DNA of 64,000 bases from Fibrobacter sp. UBA7003 (GTDB taxonomy: Bacteria > Fibrobacterota > Fibrobacteria > Fibrobacterales > Fibrobacteraceae), in NCBI GenBank assembly GCA_002449765.1, contig DJXN01000007.1, positions 1 to 64,000 of the forward strand. Reading direction: 5' to 3'. Each line of letters starts with the position of its first letter. Positions within the stretch are counted from its first letter, which is position 1. The position numbers and the translations under genes are program-made. Below are positions 8,770 through 19,100 of the stretch, one piece after another. A model generated the notes under the pieces. That model was given only the letters and a program-made list of their open reading frames with translations, was not told where the DNA came from and searched no databases.

Positions 8770-10598
8770 TTGCAATATTCGTTGCCATCTTCGTTGTCAT
8801 AGCGGTGCCCATCGCGGGGCTCCTCTATGACTCGTACCTGCACATGCAGGACGACACCAAGGCCGAGTGGGCCATGCACGCGAACCAGGTGCTGAAGATG
8901 GCGAACAACCGCATCAAGGACGACCTCTCCATCGAAAACAAGCGGTCGTTCATGGAATACCGCTTCATCAAGGTCGCAAAGACCATCTCGGCGGGCGAAC
9001 AGCCGACCTATTCCGACCTAGCCCTGAACTACCCCGTAGTTTCGTGCGACAACGACTCCACAAAGAACGACTACTGTAGCCAGTACACAGGATTGATCGG
9101 GCATTTCCAGATAGACCCGGACGGCGTTTTCAGCACGCCCTATCTGCCGGCAGGTGTGCTCGGCCAAGTGCAGCTCGAAAACCGCGAAGTACGCGAGTCC
9201 CTCCAGAACAAGCTCAAGTTCATTGTCCGCGACATGGGTATCAAGAACAAAAAGGCGACCGCGCAGGATTCACTCAAGAACTCGAGCGCGCTCGACCAGC
9301 TCGCAAACGAAGTGGACCTCTCCAAGCGCAAGAAGGGACGGAAGACGCGCGTGGAAAGGACGTCCGAGCAGGAGCAGTTCGCATTCAACGTTGAATCGGC
9401 CAAGAGGGATACATCCGGTCTCTACCGCATATTCCCCTATGTCGGCACGATGGACATCTCCATCGAATCGTTCCAGGTCGAACTGGACAGCCGCCACATC
9501 GTTTTCTACAGGAACGTGCTGCGCGGCGAAGAAAACTTCGTACAAGGTTTCGTCGTCGACATCCGCGAATACCTGAAGAGCATCGTAAGCCTCGAAATCA
9601 GCGAGTACGAGAACAGCGACAACCACCTCTCGCTCCGGTTCTTCAAGAAGGGTGAACAGGTCATCTCGTTTGGCGACAGGAACAACAAGACCCTCAAGGT
9701 GTTCGAGGAACCGCTTGCCGAACCGCTTGACGGCATCACCCTCGCCATGTATATCGACCAGGACGCCGAGAAATCCAGCGACCACGGCCAGGTCATATCG
9801 AACGGGAACTTGCTCATCCTCATCGGCGGCATCATGTTCCTGTTGCTCGGGGGCGGCCTCGTCTCGATTTACCGGCTCACCCAGAGCCAGCTCAACCTCG
9901 CCCAGAAGAGGCAGGACTTTATCTCGGCGGTGAGCCACGAGCTCAAGACTCCGCTAACCTCGATAAAGATGTACGCAGAGCTGCTGCAGAATTCGTGGGT
10001 GGCGAACGAGGAAAAGCGGCACAAGTACTACAACCTCATCGCAAGCGAAGCGGAACGACTCACGAGGCTCATCCAGAACGTGCTTAACTTGTCCAAACTC
10101 GACGGAAACCGCTGGACCGTACAGCTGCGGCAAGACAGGCCCAAGGCCGTCCTCGACGATTTCGTCGCCACCTACACGCGCAACGTGGAGAAGAACGGGT
10201 TCTCGCTTACGGTCACCTGCGATACAAGCGCAAGCGAAGTCTCGCTCATGATGGACCGCGATGCCGTAATGCAGATTCTCATGAACCTGGTGGACAACTC
10301 GCTCAAGTTCTCGAAGAATGCCGACTACAAGATGATCGTCATCGAACTCAAGAAGGAAGGGAACCACGTGTACCTCGCCGTGCGCGATTACGGCCCCGGC
10401 ATTCCGCCTTCCGAAATGAAAAAGGTGTTCCAGGAATTCTACCGCGTCGAAAACGAGATGACGCGCGAAACCAAGGGCACGGGCATCGGGCTTTCCATGG
10501 TGAAAAAACTCTGCGCACTTTCGGGAATGACCATCGAACTCGAGAACGCGGGGCCCGGATTGAGGACGAAAATACACTTCCCGCCCGCATCCGTCTAG
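8751..10598 (+). CDS. Sensor histidine kinase
   Basis: 615 aa membrane kinase paired with the overlapping response regulator. A first membrane helix lies at about 5-27, a roughly 320-residue extracytoplasmic sensor domain follows, and a second helix is at about 352-373. The HisKA dimerisation domain follows with H-box SAVSHELKTPL (His396). The HATPase domain has an N-box (NLVDNSLKFSK), a G1 box (DYGPGIP) and a G2 box (KGTGIGLSMVKK). No HAMP domain is obvious between helix 2 and the H-box. The large sensor domain contains a Lys/Arg-rich segment (about 180-205) and has no family I recognise. Its ligand is unknown. Confidence 0.93.
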   Translation: MHKNRLIAIFVAIFVVIAVPIAGLLYDSYLHMQDDTKAEWAMHANQVLKMANNRIKDDLSIENKRSFMEYRFIKVAKTISAGEQPTYSDLALNYPVVSCDNDSTKNDYCSQYTGLIGHFQIDPDGVFSTPYLPAGVLGQVQLENREVRESLQNKLKFIVRDMGIKNKKATAQDSLKNSSALDQLANEVDLSKRKKGRKTRVERTSEQEQFAFNVESAKRDTSGLYRIFPYVGTMDISIESFQVELDSRHIVFYRNVLRGEENFVQGFVVDIREYLKSIVSLEISEYENSDNHLSLRFFKKGEQVISFGDRNNKTLKVFEEPLAEPLDGITLAMYIDQDAEKSSDHGQVISNGNLLILIGGIMFLLLGGGLVSIYRLTQSQLNLAQKRQDFISAVSHELKTPLTSIKMYAELLQNSWVANEEKRHKYYNLIASEAERLTRLIQNVLNLSKLDGNRWTVQLRQDRPKAVLDDFVATYTRNVEKNGFSLTVTCDTSASEVSLMMDRDAVMQILMNLVDNSLKFSKNADYKMIVIELKKEGNHVYLAVRDYGPGIPPSEMKKVFQEFYRVENEMTRETKGTGIGLSMVKKLCALSGMTIELENAGPGLRTKIHFPPASV

Positions 10599-10610
10599 GC
10601 CCTTTTTTTG

Positions 10611-10641
10611 TATTTTAAGGTAGGTTCCGCTAAAGGAACCT
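10611..10641 (+). promoter_or_regulatory. Candidate promoter and palindrome upstream of phosphofructokinase
   Basis: A TATTTTAA -10-like box lies at 10611-10618. It is followed immediately by an inverted repeat (AGGTTCC-gctaaa-GGAACCT, 10622-10641), a 7-bp perfect stem that spans the expected transcription start. It could be an operator or a 5' mRNA hairpin; it lacks the T run of a terminator. Confidence 0.4.
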
Positions 10642-10664
10642 CAGAACGCAACAAGGATTAGGCA

Positions 10665-12002
10665 ATGACACAGGAAGACATTCTCCAGAACCCGGACCAG
10701 TACGACCTCTCCATCGAGACCGTCGGCAAGGGGACACTTCGGTCGCCCATGAAGGGCATACAGTTCGTTTCGGAAGAAGACCGCATTAGCCTCACCACGG
10801 ATGTAAAGCGCATCCATGAATTTTACGAGAAAGGCATCGCCATTCCCTCGCTCGAAGCGGCCGGCCCGCGCGAGACCATTTTCCATGACCCCGCCTGGAC
10901 ACGCGCGGGAATCGTCACCTGCGGAGGCCTCTGCCCCGGCCTCAACAATGTCATCAAGGGCCTGGTACAGGTGCTGTGGTTCGACTACGGCGTCCGCAAC
11001 ATCTTCGGCATTCCCTACGGCTACCGCGGACTCAACCCCGCCTACGGATACTCGCCCATCGTCCTGAACCCGGATGTCGTGGACTCCATCCAGGAAGACG
11101 GCGGCACCATCCTCGGAAGTTCCCGCGGCACGCAGGAACCCGCCATCATGGTAGACACCCTGATGCGACTCAACATCAACGTTCTGTTCTGCATCGGCGG
11201 CGACGGAACACTTCGCGGGGCGCATGCCATTGCCGAAGAAGTAAAGAAGCGCAGGCAGCCCATCTCGGTTATCGGCATCCCGAAAACCATCGACAACGAC
11301 CTGAATCTCATCGACCGCACGTTCGGTTTCGAAACGGCCGTGCTCTCCGCGACCGACGTGATAACGAGCGCTCACAACGAGGCGAACGGGGCGTTCAACG
11401 GGCTCGGTCTCGTGAAGCTCATGGGCCGCGACTCGGGCTTTATCGCCGCCTATGCCGCCCTTGCAACGACCGTCGTGAACTTCTGCCTCATTCCCGAAGT
11501 ACCCTTCACGCTGGAAGGCCTCTTCAAGGCTCTCGAGAGCCGCTACGCAAGCGGCAAGACGCACGCCGTCATCGCTGTCGCCGAGGGCGCCGGACAGGAA
11601 CTATTCAAGGACCAGGAAGAACGCCGCGACGCCAGCGGGAACATCCTCAAGAACGACATCGGCGAGTTCCTCACGCGCAAAATCAACGAACACTTCAAGA
11701 AGGTCGGCAAGGAAGTGAACATCAAGTATTTCGACCCGAGCTACATGGTGAGAAGCATCCCCGCGAAAGGAACCGACGCCATTTTCTGCTTCCAACTTGC
11801 TGAAAGCGCCGTGCACGCAGGCATGGCCGGCAAGACCGACATGGTGGTGGGCAGCATGAACGAACAGTTCAGCCACGTGCCTATCGAATACGCCGTAAAC
11901 GAAAGGAAGAAAATTGACCCGAACGGAACACTATGGCACGCCGTTCTCGGCGCCACACGCCAGCAGGACTATTTCTCCGGCAAGGGCAAAGGCAACAAGT
12001 AA
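10665..12002 (+). CDS. 6-phosphofructokinase, group related to trypanosomal/plant ATP-PFK
   Basis: 445 aa. It phosphorylates fructose 6-phosphate to the 1,6-bisphosphate in glycolysis. Visible motifs are GGLCPGLNNVI (about 87-97), GGDGT (178-182), PKTIDND (206-212) and the substrate segment LMGRDSGFIA. The glycine in GGDGT is the residue of ATP users; pyrophosphate users usually have Asp there. PKTIDND with Lys is shared by PPi-PFKs and by the long ATP-PFKs of trypanosomes and plants. ATP is therefore the more likely donor, but this is inference. Length (long form) agrees with that group. CAAGGATTAGGCA precedes the ATG. It is followed 24 bases later by a small ORF. Confidence 0.92.
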   Translation: MTQEDILQNPDQYDLSIETVGKGTLRSPMKGIQFVSEEDRISLTTDVKRIHEFYEKGIAIPSLEAAGPRETIFHDPAWTRAGIVTCGGLCPGLNNVIKGLVQVLWFDYGVRNIFGIPYGYRGLNPAYGYSPIVLNPDVVDSIQEDGGTILGSSRGTQEPAIMVDTLMRLNINVLFCIGGDGTLRGAHAIAEEVKKRRQPISVIGIPKTIDNDLNLIDRTFGFETAVLSATDVITSAHNEANGAFNGLGLVKLMGRDSGFIAAYAALATTVVNFCLIPEVPFTLEGLFKALESRYASGKTHAVIAVAEGAGQELFKDQEERRDASGNILKNDIGEFLTRKINEHFKKVGKEVNIKYFDPSYMVRSIPAKGTDAIFCFQLAESAVHAGMAGKTDMVVGSMNEQFSHVPIEYAVNERKKIDPNGTLWHAVLGATRQQDYFSGKGKGNK

Positions 12003-12026
12003 ACGTATTTTTATTAACTTTACCGC

Positions 12027-12170
12027 ATGCTGAAAAAAGAAGAAAGACTCCTCATCCGCACCTCGCTCATGGAATACCGCAATATTTTGTTCAAGACATA
12101 CCACGGTACAGACGAAGAGAAGGGGCGGATAGCGCAGGTCAACAAGCTCCTGCAAACCTGGAAAGTATAG
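12027..12170 (+). CDS. Small 47-residue ORF, hypothetical
   Basis: An ATG-started ORF of 47 codons beginning MLKKEERLLIRTSLMEYRN and ending LLQTWKV, six bases before the next gene. It is charged and predicted helical, with the codon usage of its neighbours (C-ending synonymous codons). There is no ribosome site. A TATTAA box nine bases before the ATG would fit a leaderless start. The tight spacing to the TPR-like gene supports a real coding unit, but no family is recognised. Confidence 0.5.
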   Translation: MLKKEERLLIRTSLMEYRNILFKTYHGTDEEKGRIAQVNKLLQTWKV

Positions 12171-12176
12171 GACCCC

Positions 12177-12938
12177 ATGGGAATCGGCTTCAAGACTTTA
12201 TTCGTATTCGCATTGGCAGCCAGTGCCGCGTTCGCAAACGAGGATCTCCGTTTTGCGGACTCGTGCTATGCGGCCAGGGCGGAACGAGCCAAGGGCGACA
12301 AGGCCGACGCGCATAACGCGAAACTCATGATCGACGCCTATCACAAGGCCACCAGCGACGCCTCGGTCGAAGAAGCCGCCACCGAAGGCTACGTGAAAAG
12401 TCTTTTCTTCTCGTTCCGGTTCGTGCCCTTCGACAAGAGCAAGCGCGCGAGAAAGCTCGATTCGCTCAAGACTGCCAGCGAGGATGCCTACGGCAAGTTC
12501 CCGAAAAACAAGGAAATCGCACACATCTATGCATCCGCTCTTTCCATGTGGGGTGCCGACAAGAATCCGCTGCAGGCCGTAAAGGACGGCGTCGCCGCCA
12601 AGGTCCGCGATGTCGCGACCGCTGCCGAGGACTACCAGGTGCTCGGACGCGCGCATTTCGTACTGCCCTACATTCCGCTAGTCCTTTCATGGCCCGACAA
12701 GAACCTCGCCGACAAATACCTGACCATGGCGCTGGAAAAGGACCCAAAAGACTTGTACAACTACTTCTTCCTTGCAGAGCTTCGCTTTGACCAGAAACGC
12801 TATGCCGACGCGCTCGACCTTATCGAACGCGGTCTTTCCCGCGGTATCCGGACAAACTATTTCATGGAAGACAAGCGCGGCCGCTGGCAGCTGAAAGAGC
12901 TCAAGAAGAAGATTAACGCCAAGCTCGACAAGAAATAG
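12177..12938 (+). CDS. Exported TPR-like repeat protein
   Basis: 253 aa with a signal peptide (FKTLFVFALAASAAFAN). The mature protein is almost all alpha-helical. It has TPR-like paired helices, clearest in the C-terminal part (LADKYLTMALEKDPKDLYNYF and AELRFDQKRYADALDLIERGL). Such periplasmic helical-repeat proteins usually act as scaffolds. It follows the small ORF by six bases and may share its transcript. The closing residues are Lys-rich. Specific partner unknown. Confidence 0.7.
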   Translation: MGIGFKTLFVFALAASAAFANEDLRFADSCYAARAERAKGDKADAHNAKLMIDAYHKATSDASVEEAATEGYVKSLFFSFRFVPFDKSKRARKLDSLKTASEDAYGKFPKNKEIAHIYASALSMWGADKNPLQAVKDGVAAKVRDVATAAEDYQVLGRAHFVLPYIPLVLSWPDKNLADKYLTMALEKDPKDLYNYFFLAELRFDQKRYADALDLIERGLSRGIRTNYFMEDKRGRWQLKELKKKINAKLDKK

Positions 12939-12947
12939 GGCAAAGCG

Positions 12948-13154
12948 TCAATTAAACTGGCCATCCCAGCCAGGAGTCCGGTCGCTATCCCCCAACAGGT
13001 TTGCATGTTGACGAAGTTCAACGACCTTCATCTCCGGAGACCGATAATCTCTTTTTTGAACAATACAAGTGTAACAAGACTGCTTGCAGACCTGTTTCCG
13101 AGCCGCAGCCACGGACGCTGAACGCGTCAAATAACTGAAAACATAAGTATTCAT
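12948..13154 (-). CDS. Small peptide with a precursor-like C-terminus
   Basis: A 68-codon ORF. The last 32 residues start YRSPEMKVVELRQHANLL and end GDSDRTPGWDGQFN. This pattern (Tyr-x-x-Pro-Glu-Met-x-Val-Val-Glu-Leu, a short spacer, Leu-Leu-Gly-(Ser/Asp), then a Gly/Trp-containing acidic tail) resembles very small, poorly characterised peptides common in Bacteroidetes. The N-terminal half contains three cysteines (KQVCKQSCYTC). An AT-rich promoter-like stretch (TATAAT motifs) lies just upstream, without a clear ribosome site. It is convergent with the TPR gene. Whether it is secreted or processed is not shown by the sequence. Confidence 0.5.
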   Translation of the reverse strand: MNTYVFSYLTRSASVAAARKQVCKQSCYTCIVQKRDYRSPEMKVVELRQHANLLGDSDRTPGWDGQFN

Positions 13155-13221
13155 TGCGGTAGAATTAAATTATATTTATTATACAGCAGAAATTCCAACT
13201 TTTCCCCAGGAGACTCATATT

Positions 13222-14334
13222 ATGGAAGGAAACGCTATCAACCAAAAAGCCATGGAACTACTCCATGAGGCCGCCTTCACCTCTTCCCTTATCAAGGCCA
13301 AGGAACGCGAAAGCGGCATTGTAACAGAAGAAAATATGTACCCGGTCAACAAGAAAGAGACCGACCGCATGGCAGAACTTCTGGGACAAGCCGAAGCTGC
13401 TGCCGACAACGCCCAAGACCCGGCATTCGTCGAAAAATTCGACCAGCTAAACGATATCGTACAGTGGTCCTACGCCCGTCATCGCACATGGAAGTTTAGC
13501 CTTATTTGTGGCGTCATCCTTTTGGCCCTTCTTTTCCTATGGGCACGCAGCAGCAGTCAGGACTCGGTCCAAACAGCAAAAGACACTATCGCAAAAGTCG
13601 AAGCCTGGACCGAAAACGACACCACCATCTCTTGGGAAAAGAGCGGAACGCACTTCAAATACACTGAACTCTTCGTCTCTGCAAACAAATGGAAAGCGAA
13701 CAAGCTGGCCTCGTATAAAAACAACTACCTCGAGTGCGAAAAGAACCTGAAGACCCTCAATAAGTCTCTTGAAACGGCCACCACCGACTCCAGCAAGAAT
13801 GCAATCCAAAAGCAAATTGAATACAACACAAAAGACATGAACCAGAGCCGTGCCATTTTCGACAGCATTGCCGCGATGAACTTCCAGCAAATCAAAGCCA
13901 GTGTCATCGCGGATGAAAATCGATACATCAAGAGTTCAGAATCCAGCGCCACAACCTACCTGGTTTTCATCATCCTCCTTGCCGTTCTCATCGGCCTCTA
14001 CATCTGGACCGGTTACCCCTATGGTTACGAAATGACGCGCAGCCGCACCCGCAACAAGATCCTCGAATGGGTGCGCAAAGTCGGTTTTTCATTGGCAAGC
14101 ACGTTCTTCGGCGCTGGACTTGCAGCCAAGCTCTTTGCCGATGACTATATCGTAAAGACCACATTCATGGACGGTCACACCGAAACCCGCAGGGAATCGG
14201 ACATTGCCGGCACCTTCTTCAACATTATCATAAAATTCGGCCTCATGGCAGTCGGTGCCTTCATCTTCATATTCATCTCCATATTCATCATCTTTATCGA
14301 AACCGCAGCCGGCCTGATAAACAAGATCCGCTAG
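13222..14334 (+). CDS. Hypothetical membrane protein, four predicted helices
   Basis: 370 aa. A hydrophilic N-terminus (1-90) is followed by a first helix at about 91-107. A 135-residue helical loop rich in charged residues, probably coiled coil, follows (about 110-240). The second helix is at 246-263, a weakly hydrophobic segment at 286-304, and a long hydrophobic stretch at about 334-362. There is no signal peptide. CAGGAG precedes the ATG. It is a single-gene unit closed by a strong terminator. No family recognised; the topology suggests an inner-membrane protein with a large soluble loop. Confidence 0.7.
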   Translation: MEGNAINQKAMELLHEAAFTSSLIKAKERESGIVTEENMYPVNKKETDRMAELLGQAEAAADNAQDPAFVEKFDQLNDIVQWSYARHRTWKFSLICGVILLALLFLWARSSSQDSVQTAKDTIAKVEAWTENDTTISWEKSGTHFKYTELFVSANKWKANKLASYKNNYLECEKNLKTLNKSLETATTDSSKNAIQKQIEYNTKDMNQSRAIFDSIAAMNFQQIKASVIADENRYIKSSESSATTYLVFIILLAVLIGLYIWTGYPYGYEMTRSRTRNKILEWVRKVGFSLASTFFGAGLAAKLFADDYIVKTTFMDGHTETRRESDIAGTFFNIIIKFGLMAVGAFIFIFISIFIIFIETAAGLINKIR

Positions 14335-14381
14335 ACGATCGCCAAAGCCATTTACCCAACAGAAAAGCCGGTAGCAAACGT

Positions 14382-14425
14382 GATGAAAACCCCGAAAGTT
14401 GTATCCAACTTTCGGGGTTTTCATC
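14382..14425. terminator. Bidirectional terminator, 20-bp perfect stem
   Basis: A perfect 20-bp inverted repeat with a four-base TATC loop (14402-14405), with AAAA on the left arm and TTTT on the right arm. It lies between the convergent membrane-protein gene and the phosphate acetyltransferase gene and can serve both. Confidence 0.85.
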
Positions 14426-14472
14426 AAAGCGGTGCTTTTAAGCTTTGCACTAGGATGAGCGGTCGCTAGCTC

Positions 14473-15861
14473 TTAACCAGCCTGCACGGCGGTGAGGGCG
14501 ATGGTGTAGACAATGTCTTCCACGAGGGCGCCACGGCTGAGGTCGTTCACCGGCTTCGCGAGCCCCTGGAGCATGGGGCCGATGGCGATGGTGCCCTGGG
14601 CGCTACGCTGCACGGCCTTGTAGCCGATGTTACCCGCAGAGAGGCTCGGGAACACGAACACGGTCGCGTGACCGGCGACGGTGCTGCCCGGGGCCTTGAG
14701 AGACCCAACGCTCGGCACAGTCGCCGCATCGTACTGGAGCGGGCCATCCACGAGCATCTCGGGGCGGGCTTCCTTCACAATCTTGGTCGCTTCGCGCACG
14801 AGGTCCGCATCCGGGCCCTTGCCGCTGTTCATGGTGCTGTAGCTGAGCATCGCGACACGGCTGGGAAGGCCGAAGGCCTTAGCGGTGTCGTCGCACTGCA
14901 TGGCGATTCCCGCGAGTTCCTCGGCGGTGGGGTTCAGGTTGATGGCACAGTCGCCGTAGATGTAAGTCTTGCCAGGCATGCACATGAAGAACACGGAGCT
15001 CACGGACTTGACGCCCGGGGCGCACTTGATAACCTGCAGGGCAGGGCGCAGTGTATCGGCGGTAGAGTGGATGGCACCGGAAACGAGGCCGTCGACTTCA
15101 CCCATCTTGAGCATCATGGTGCCGAGCATTACGTTATCTGCAAGAGCCGCGCGGGCCTGGTCTTCGGTCATGCCCTTCGACTTGCGGAGTTCCACGAGCG
15201 TCGGAACGTACTTTTCGGCGAGTTCCGCACTCGGTTCAATAATTTCGATGTCAGCCGGGAGCTGCACGCCCTGTTCCTTCGCGACCTTCAGGATTTCTTC
15301 CTTCTTGCCCACGAGCACGGGAACCGCGATACCACGGTCGATTACGAGCTTCGCTGCCTGCACGGTACGCGGTTCGCTACCTTCGGGGAGCACAATGCGC
15401 TTCTTCGCCTTGGACGCCTTGAGGAGCAGGCCCGCACGGAACATCGCCTGGCTCGTCTTGCGTTCGGCAGGTTCAGCGGCGAGGTCCTTCGCAAGGCACT
15501 TGGGGCAATGCAGCAGGCGGCACGGGCAGAACAGGTCGGCATCCTCGCTATCGGAATAGATCTTCGCGTCGAGCGCGGTCGCGAGGGTGTCGTTGAACTT
15601 CTGGGCCATCACGTCGCTCATGCCAACAGCGCCTTCCACCACGACTGCATCCACGGAATCGAAATCCTGCTTAAGGAAGTCGGCGGCAATCTTTTCCATG
15701 AGCACGGCGGAGTTGTGCTCCTTGAGTTCGGCAACTGCCTCGGCGCCGTTCACGCAGGGCTTGTAGGTGGCGGACTTGAGGCCGGCGGCGGCAACGGCGT
15801 CGACGACTTCCTTGACTTTGGCTTCCATATTTGCGGAAGCAACCAGGTAGACTCGATTCAT
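14473..15861 (-). CDS. pta: Phosphate acetyltransferase with an N-terminal extension
   Basis: 462 aa from the ATG at 15861, preceded by GGAG; upstream in-frame starts lack a ribosome site. It converts acetyl-CoA and phosphate to acetyl phosphate in acetate fermentation. The catalytic PTA domain runs from about 138 to the end, with [32 protein letters not shown] and the C-terminal [17 protein letters not shown]. Residues 1-110 look like a reduced relative of the N-terminal P-loop/DRTGG region of long Ptas, without a Walker A motif. Between the two lies an unusual CxC-x4-CxxC cluster (Cys112, 114, 119, 122). I see no ackA in the window. Confidence 0.92.
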   Translation of the reverse strand: MNRVYLVASANMEAKVKEVVDAVAAAGLKSATYKPCVNGAEAVAELKEHNSAVLMEKIAADFLKQDFDSVDAVVVEGAVGMSDVMAQKFNDTLATALDAKIYSDSEDADLFCPCRLLHCPKCLAKDLAAEPAERKTSQAMFRAGLLLKASKAKKRIVLPEGSEPRTVQAAKLVIDRGIAVPVLVGKKEEILKVAKEQGVQLPADIEIIEPSAELAEKYVPTLVELRKSKGMTEDQARAALADNVMLGTMMLKMGEVDGLVSGAIHSTADTLRPALQVIKCAPGVKSVSSVFFMCMPGKTYIYGDCAINLNPTAEELAGIAMQCDDTAKAFGLPSRVAMLSYSTMNSGKGPDADLVREATKIVKEARPEMLVDGPLQYDAATVPSVGSLKAPGSTVAGHATVFVFPSLSAGNIGYKAVQRSAQGTIAIGPMLQGLAKPVNDLSRGALVEDIVYTIALTAVQAG

Positions 15862-16120
15862 AGAATATCTCCGGAATAAAACTGATTGTTGAACGTGTAA
15901 AAAGTAGGTTTTAACCGCGGAAAAAATTGGGGACCTGTCCCAAAAACGGCACCCTTCGCCCCGCAGTAAACTTTTATTTACATGAATAGGCTGTTTATGC
16001 ACGTTTTTTGCACGCTTATTTTAAATTGGAACCCTGCCTCCTGTTGCATTTTTACCCAAAATAAGCGATATTTATAGTATCGCCCCACTTGATTGGGATG
16101 TGTAATAAGGAGCGATTATT

Positions 16121-19100
16121 GTGTGGTATAAGGTTATCACTCGTGTGATTTTGTCGACGCTTGTCATGGCAATGTGCGCCATGTCACAGCCCGGGAAGAA
16201 CAAGAGTTCTTCCTCGGCCGACGTTGCGTCGTCATCGTCTGTCGCCGGACCCGGCGCAGGCGGTTCTACTGTCGTTATCCGGTTCATGCCGAACTGGACC
16301 AACACCAACGCCATCTTGAACTACAAGGGCACGGAGACCCCCATGACCGCAGTCAACAACTACTGCGGCTGGTTCCAGGCGACCGTCAAGAACGCCCCCG
16401 CAAGCGGTTTCGAGGTCTTGTTCAAGCAGACCATCGGAAACACTTACGTGACCGCGGAAGGCCCGGAGAAGGTGGCGCGCGACCTGCAGCCCGTCGGGAC
16501 TCCCATCAACCTCGACAGCGTCGCCGCGCTGAACGACACGCTATGGATTATCGGGAATCCCTCGGGACCCCCTGACCTGTTCTCGAAATACCCGAACCGC
16601 CTGGGCGACTGCCCGGTCAAGACGCTCTCGGTGATGATGTTCGACTGGTACGACGGCTCGAACAGGGGCGGACGAAACGGCTACGAGGCACGCGGCGTCC
16701 CCCAATACGGCGAAGGCACAAACGAAGACTTCGGCAACAGCGGATGCGGTCTCACGAAGGGAATGGTGGAGCCTACGCTCGGCAGCAACGGCGTCCCGGT
16801 CCGCGCAAGGGACTTCCCCTCCAGCTGCACGAACGCGACCCACCTCGACTACTGGTTTTTGCCCGAAGTCATCAACACCGGTGCAGACGGCAAGAAATAC
16901 ACGAACGCCACATGCCGCGACCTGGAACTCGAACTGACCGACGACGGATTCTGGCTCGGCCAGCGTGACGACGGCAGCAAGGAAGGCGGGTTATTCTTCC
17001 TCGACGACTTCCGCTGGCTCGACGAGGCCGGCACGGTCGAGAACGTGCATTACGATTCCATCAACGGTAACAAGGGCTTCCACAACTTCGGCTTCACCAT
17101 GAAAATCCAGGCGAAGTTCGAATACGTGCCCGGCCAGTACTTCGAATTCAACGGTGACGACGACGTATGGGTGTTCATCAACAACCGTCTGGTGGTCGAC
17201 ATCGGCGGACAGCACACCAAGGCTTCGGGCTCGGTAGACCTCGACACGCTCGGGCTTGTCGAAGGCAAGACCTACCCGTTCCACATCTTCTACGCCGAAC
17301 GCAAGCAGACGCAGTCGAACTTCATGATGCGCACCTCCATCGACCTGCGCACCGAGGCAAGCATATTCCTCACCGACACGCGCTCCACGCGGGATATCAA
17401 GAACTACGACGTATGGCAAATCGTAAAGAAGGACGCCCTCAGTTGCGACTTCTCCGCGAACGAGCTTGCAGACGTCGACACCGTGGAAGGCCCGTCCAAC
17501 TACCGCCTTACCGGCGGCAACCTCGGTGAAGCGGGCGTGATGCTCGATACCGCGGGAATGTGGTTCGAGGGCATCTACATCGAAAACAACTGGTACCAGT
17601 TCAGCATCGATTCCGCACGCATCGTAGAGAACAACGGGCTTGCGCCGGGCCACTACTACCTCGAGGTCTCGCTCAAGAACAACCCCGAACAGAAGACCGG
17701 CGTGTGGATTACCATCCCGCCGTACAAGGTACCCACGCTCGTGTTCGCTACCGAGGAATGGAAGAACCTTTCATCGGAGATTTCGGGCGACACGCTACAG
17801 ATCGGCCAGTGGGCATACGAGATGTACAAGGTGCAGGTGATGTTCGAGGAAGACTGGGCGCAGGTATCCATCTACAACCAGAACATCAACCTTTCTTCTA
17901 GCGACCCAAACATGAAGACGGTAGACGAGAACGGCAAGCCCATAAGCAAGGTCGTGCTCGACTCCATGGGCCGTGCCACGTTCTACGTCATCGCGAATGC
18001 ACCCGTTACGGGAGCGACGCTACAGGCGAAGGGGGCGGCATCTTCTGCGGCAACATGGACCGACCTCGTGTTCAAGGAACCTCCCATACCGCGGATCTCC
18101 AGCGCGATATTCATTGACCGCAACGGCGACGGGCGCGGCGACAGCCTGCACATCAAGTTCAACAAGGAGCTCGGCGGCAAGAACAACCTCGACTCGCTCA
18201 AGTTCGCATTCGGCGAAGGCTTCCCGGTACAGACAAAAGAAAACTGGAAGGTCTCCAGCAACAATACCGAGCTTTCCATCGTATCGAGCAACAACTGCGA
18301 ACCCTACAAGCTCTGCGGATTCAGTTCCCTCATCTTTACCGGCGGCAAGGAAGATATCTACACCGGAAGCATCGACACCTGGTTTACCTACACCGAAGGC
18401 GGCAAGGGCTACCACTTCCACATCGCGGCAGACCCGCTCGAAGACGGCGTGAACCCCATCGTCACGCAAGCCGTCAAGAACATCACGAAGAACGGCCACG
18501 TGCTGAGCCTCACCTTCAGCGAGGCGATCACCGAAGAGACAAGGCAATACTTCAAGGACATGTTCCGATACGTCTGCGTGCGTGGCGGCGAACAGGTCAA
18601 TCCCGAAAAGCCCATGGGCATAGACAACGGGACTTCCCGCAGCACGATGGACCTGCTCTTTACCGTGACCACCTACGATGCGGTGATTCCCTCCGTAGGA
18701 GACTCTGTCGGCTTTGTCCCCGGCGTAGGAGGCTCCACCACGAATGTCGCCGAAGACATGAGCGGGGTAAAACCGCACAAGTACACCCCGATGGTGCGCA
18801 TCTCGGGACAGCAGGACATGCAGATTACCGGAACCGACGTGCTCCCGCTCTCGCCGGACAACCCCATCGTGCAGGATCCGACAACCACGCAGCCTAAGCT
18901 CATCACCAACAAGGATGCCGACGCGAAACAGGTTTCCGATTCTCTCGGCGTGCAGGGGCACCTGGTCGGTTTCGACGTGGCCGAACTCATCTCGACCCAG
19001 ACCGCCGAAGAAATCGCGAGCCTCGACAACCTCATCTCAACGCTGCTGAACGGAGGCAAGGACGACACCACGTACACTGTGCTCGAGATTACCAAGGAAG

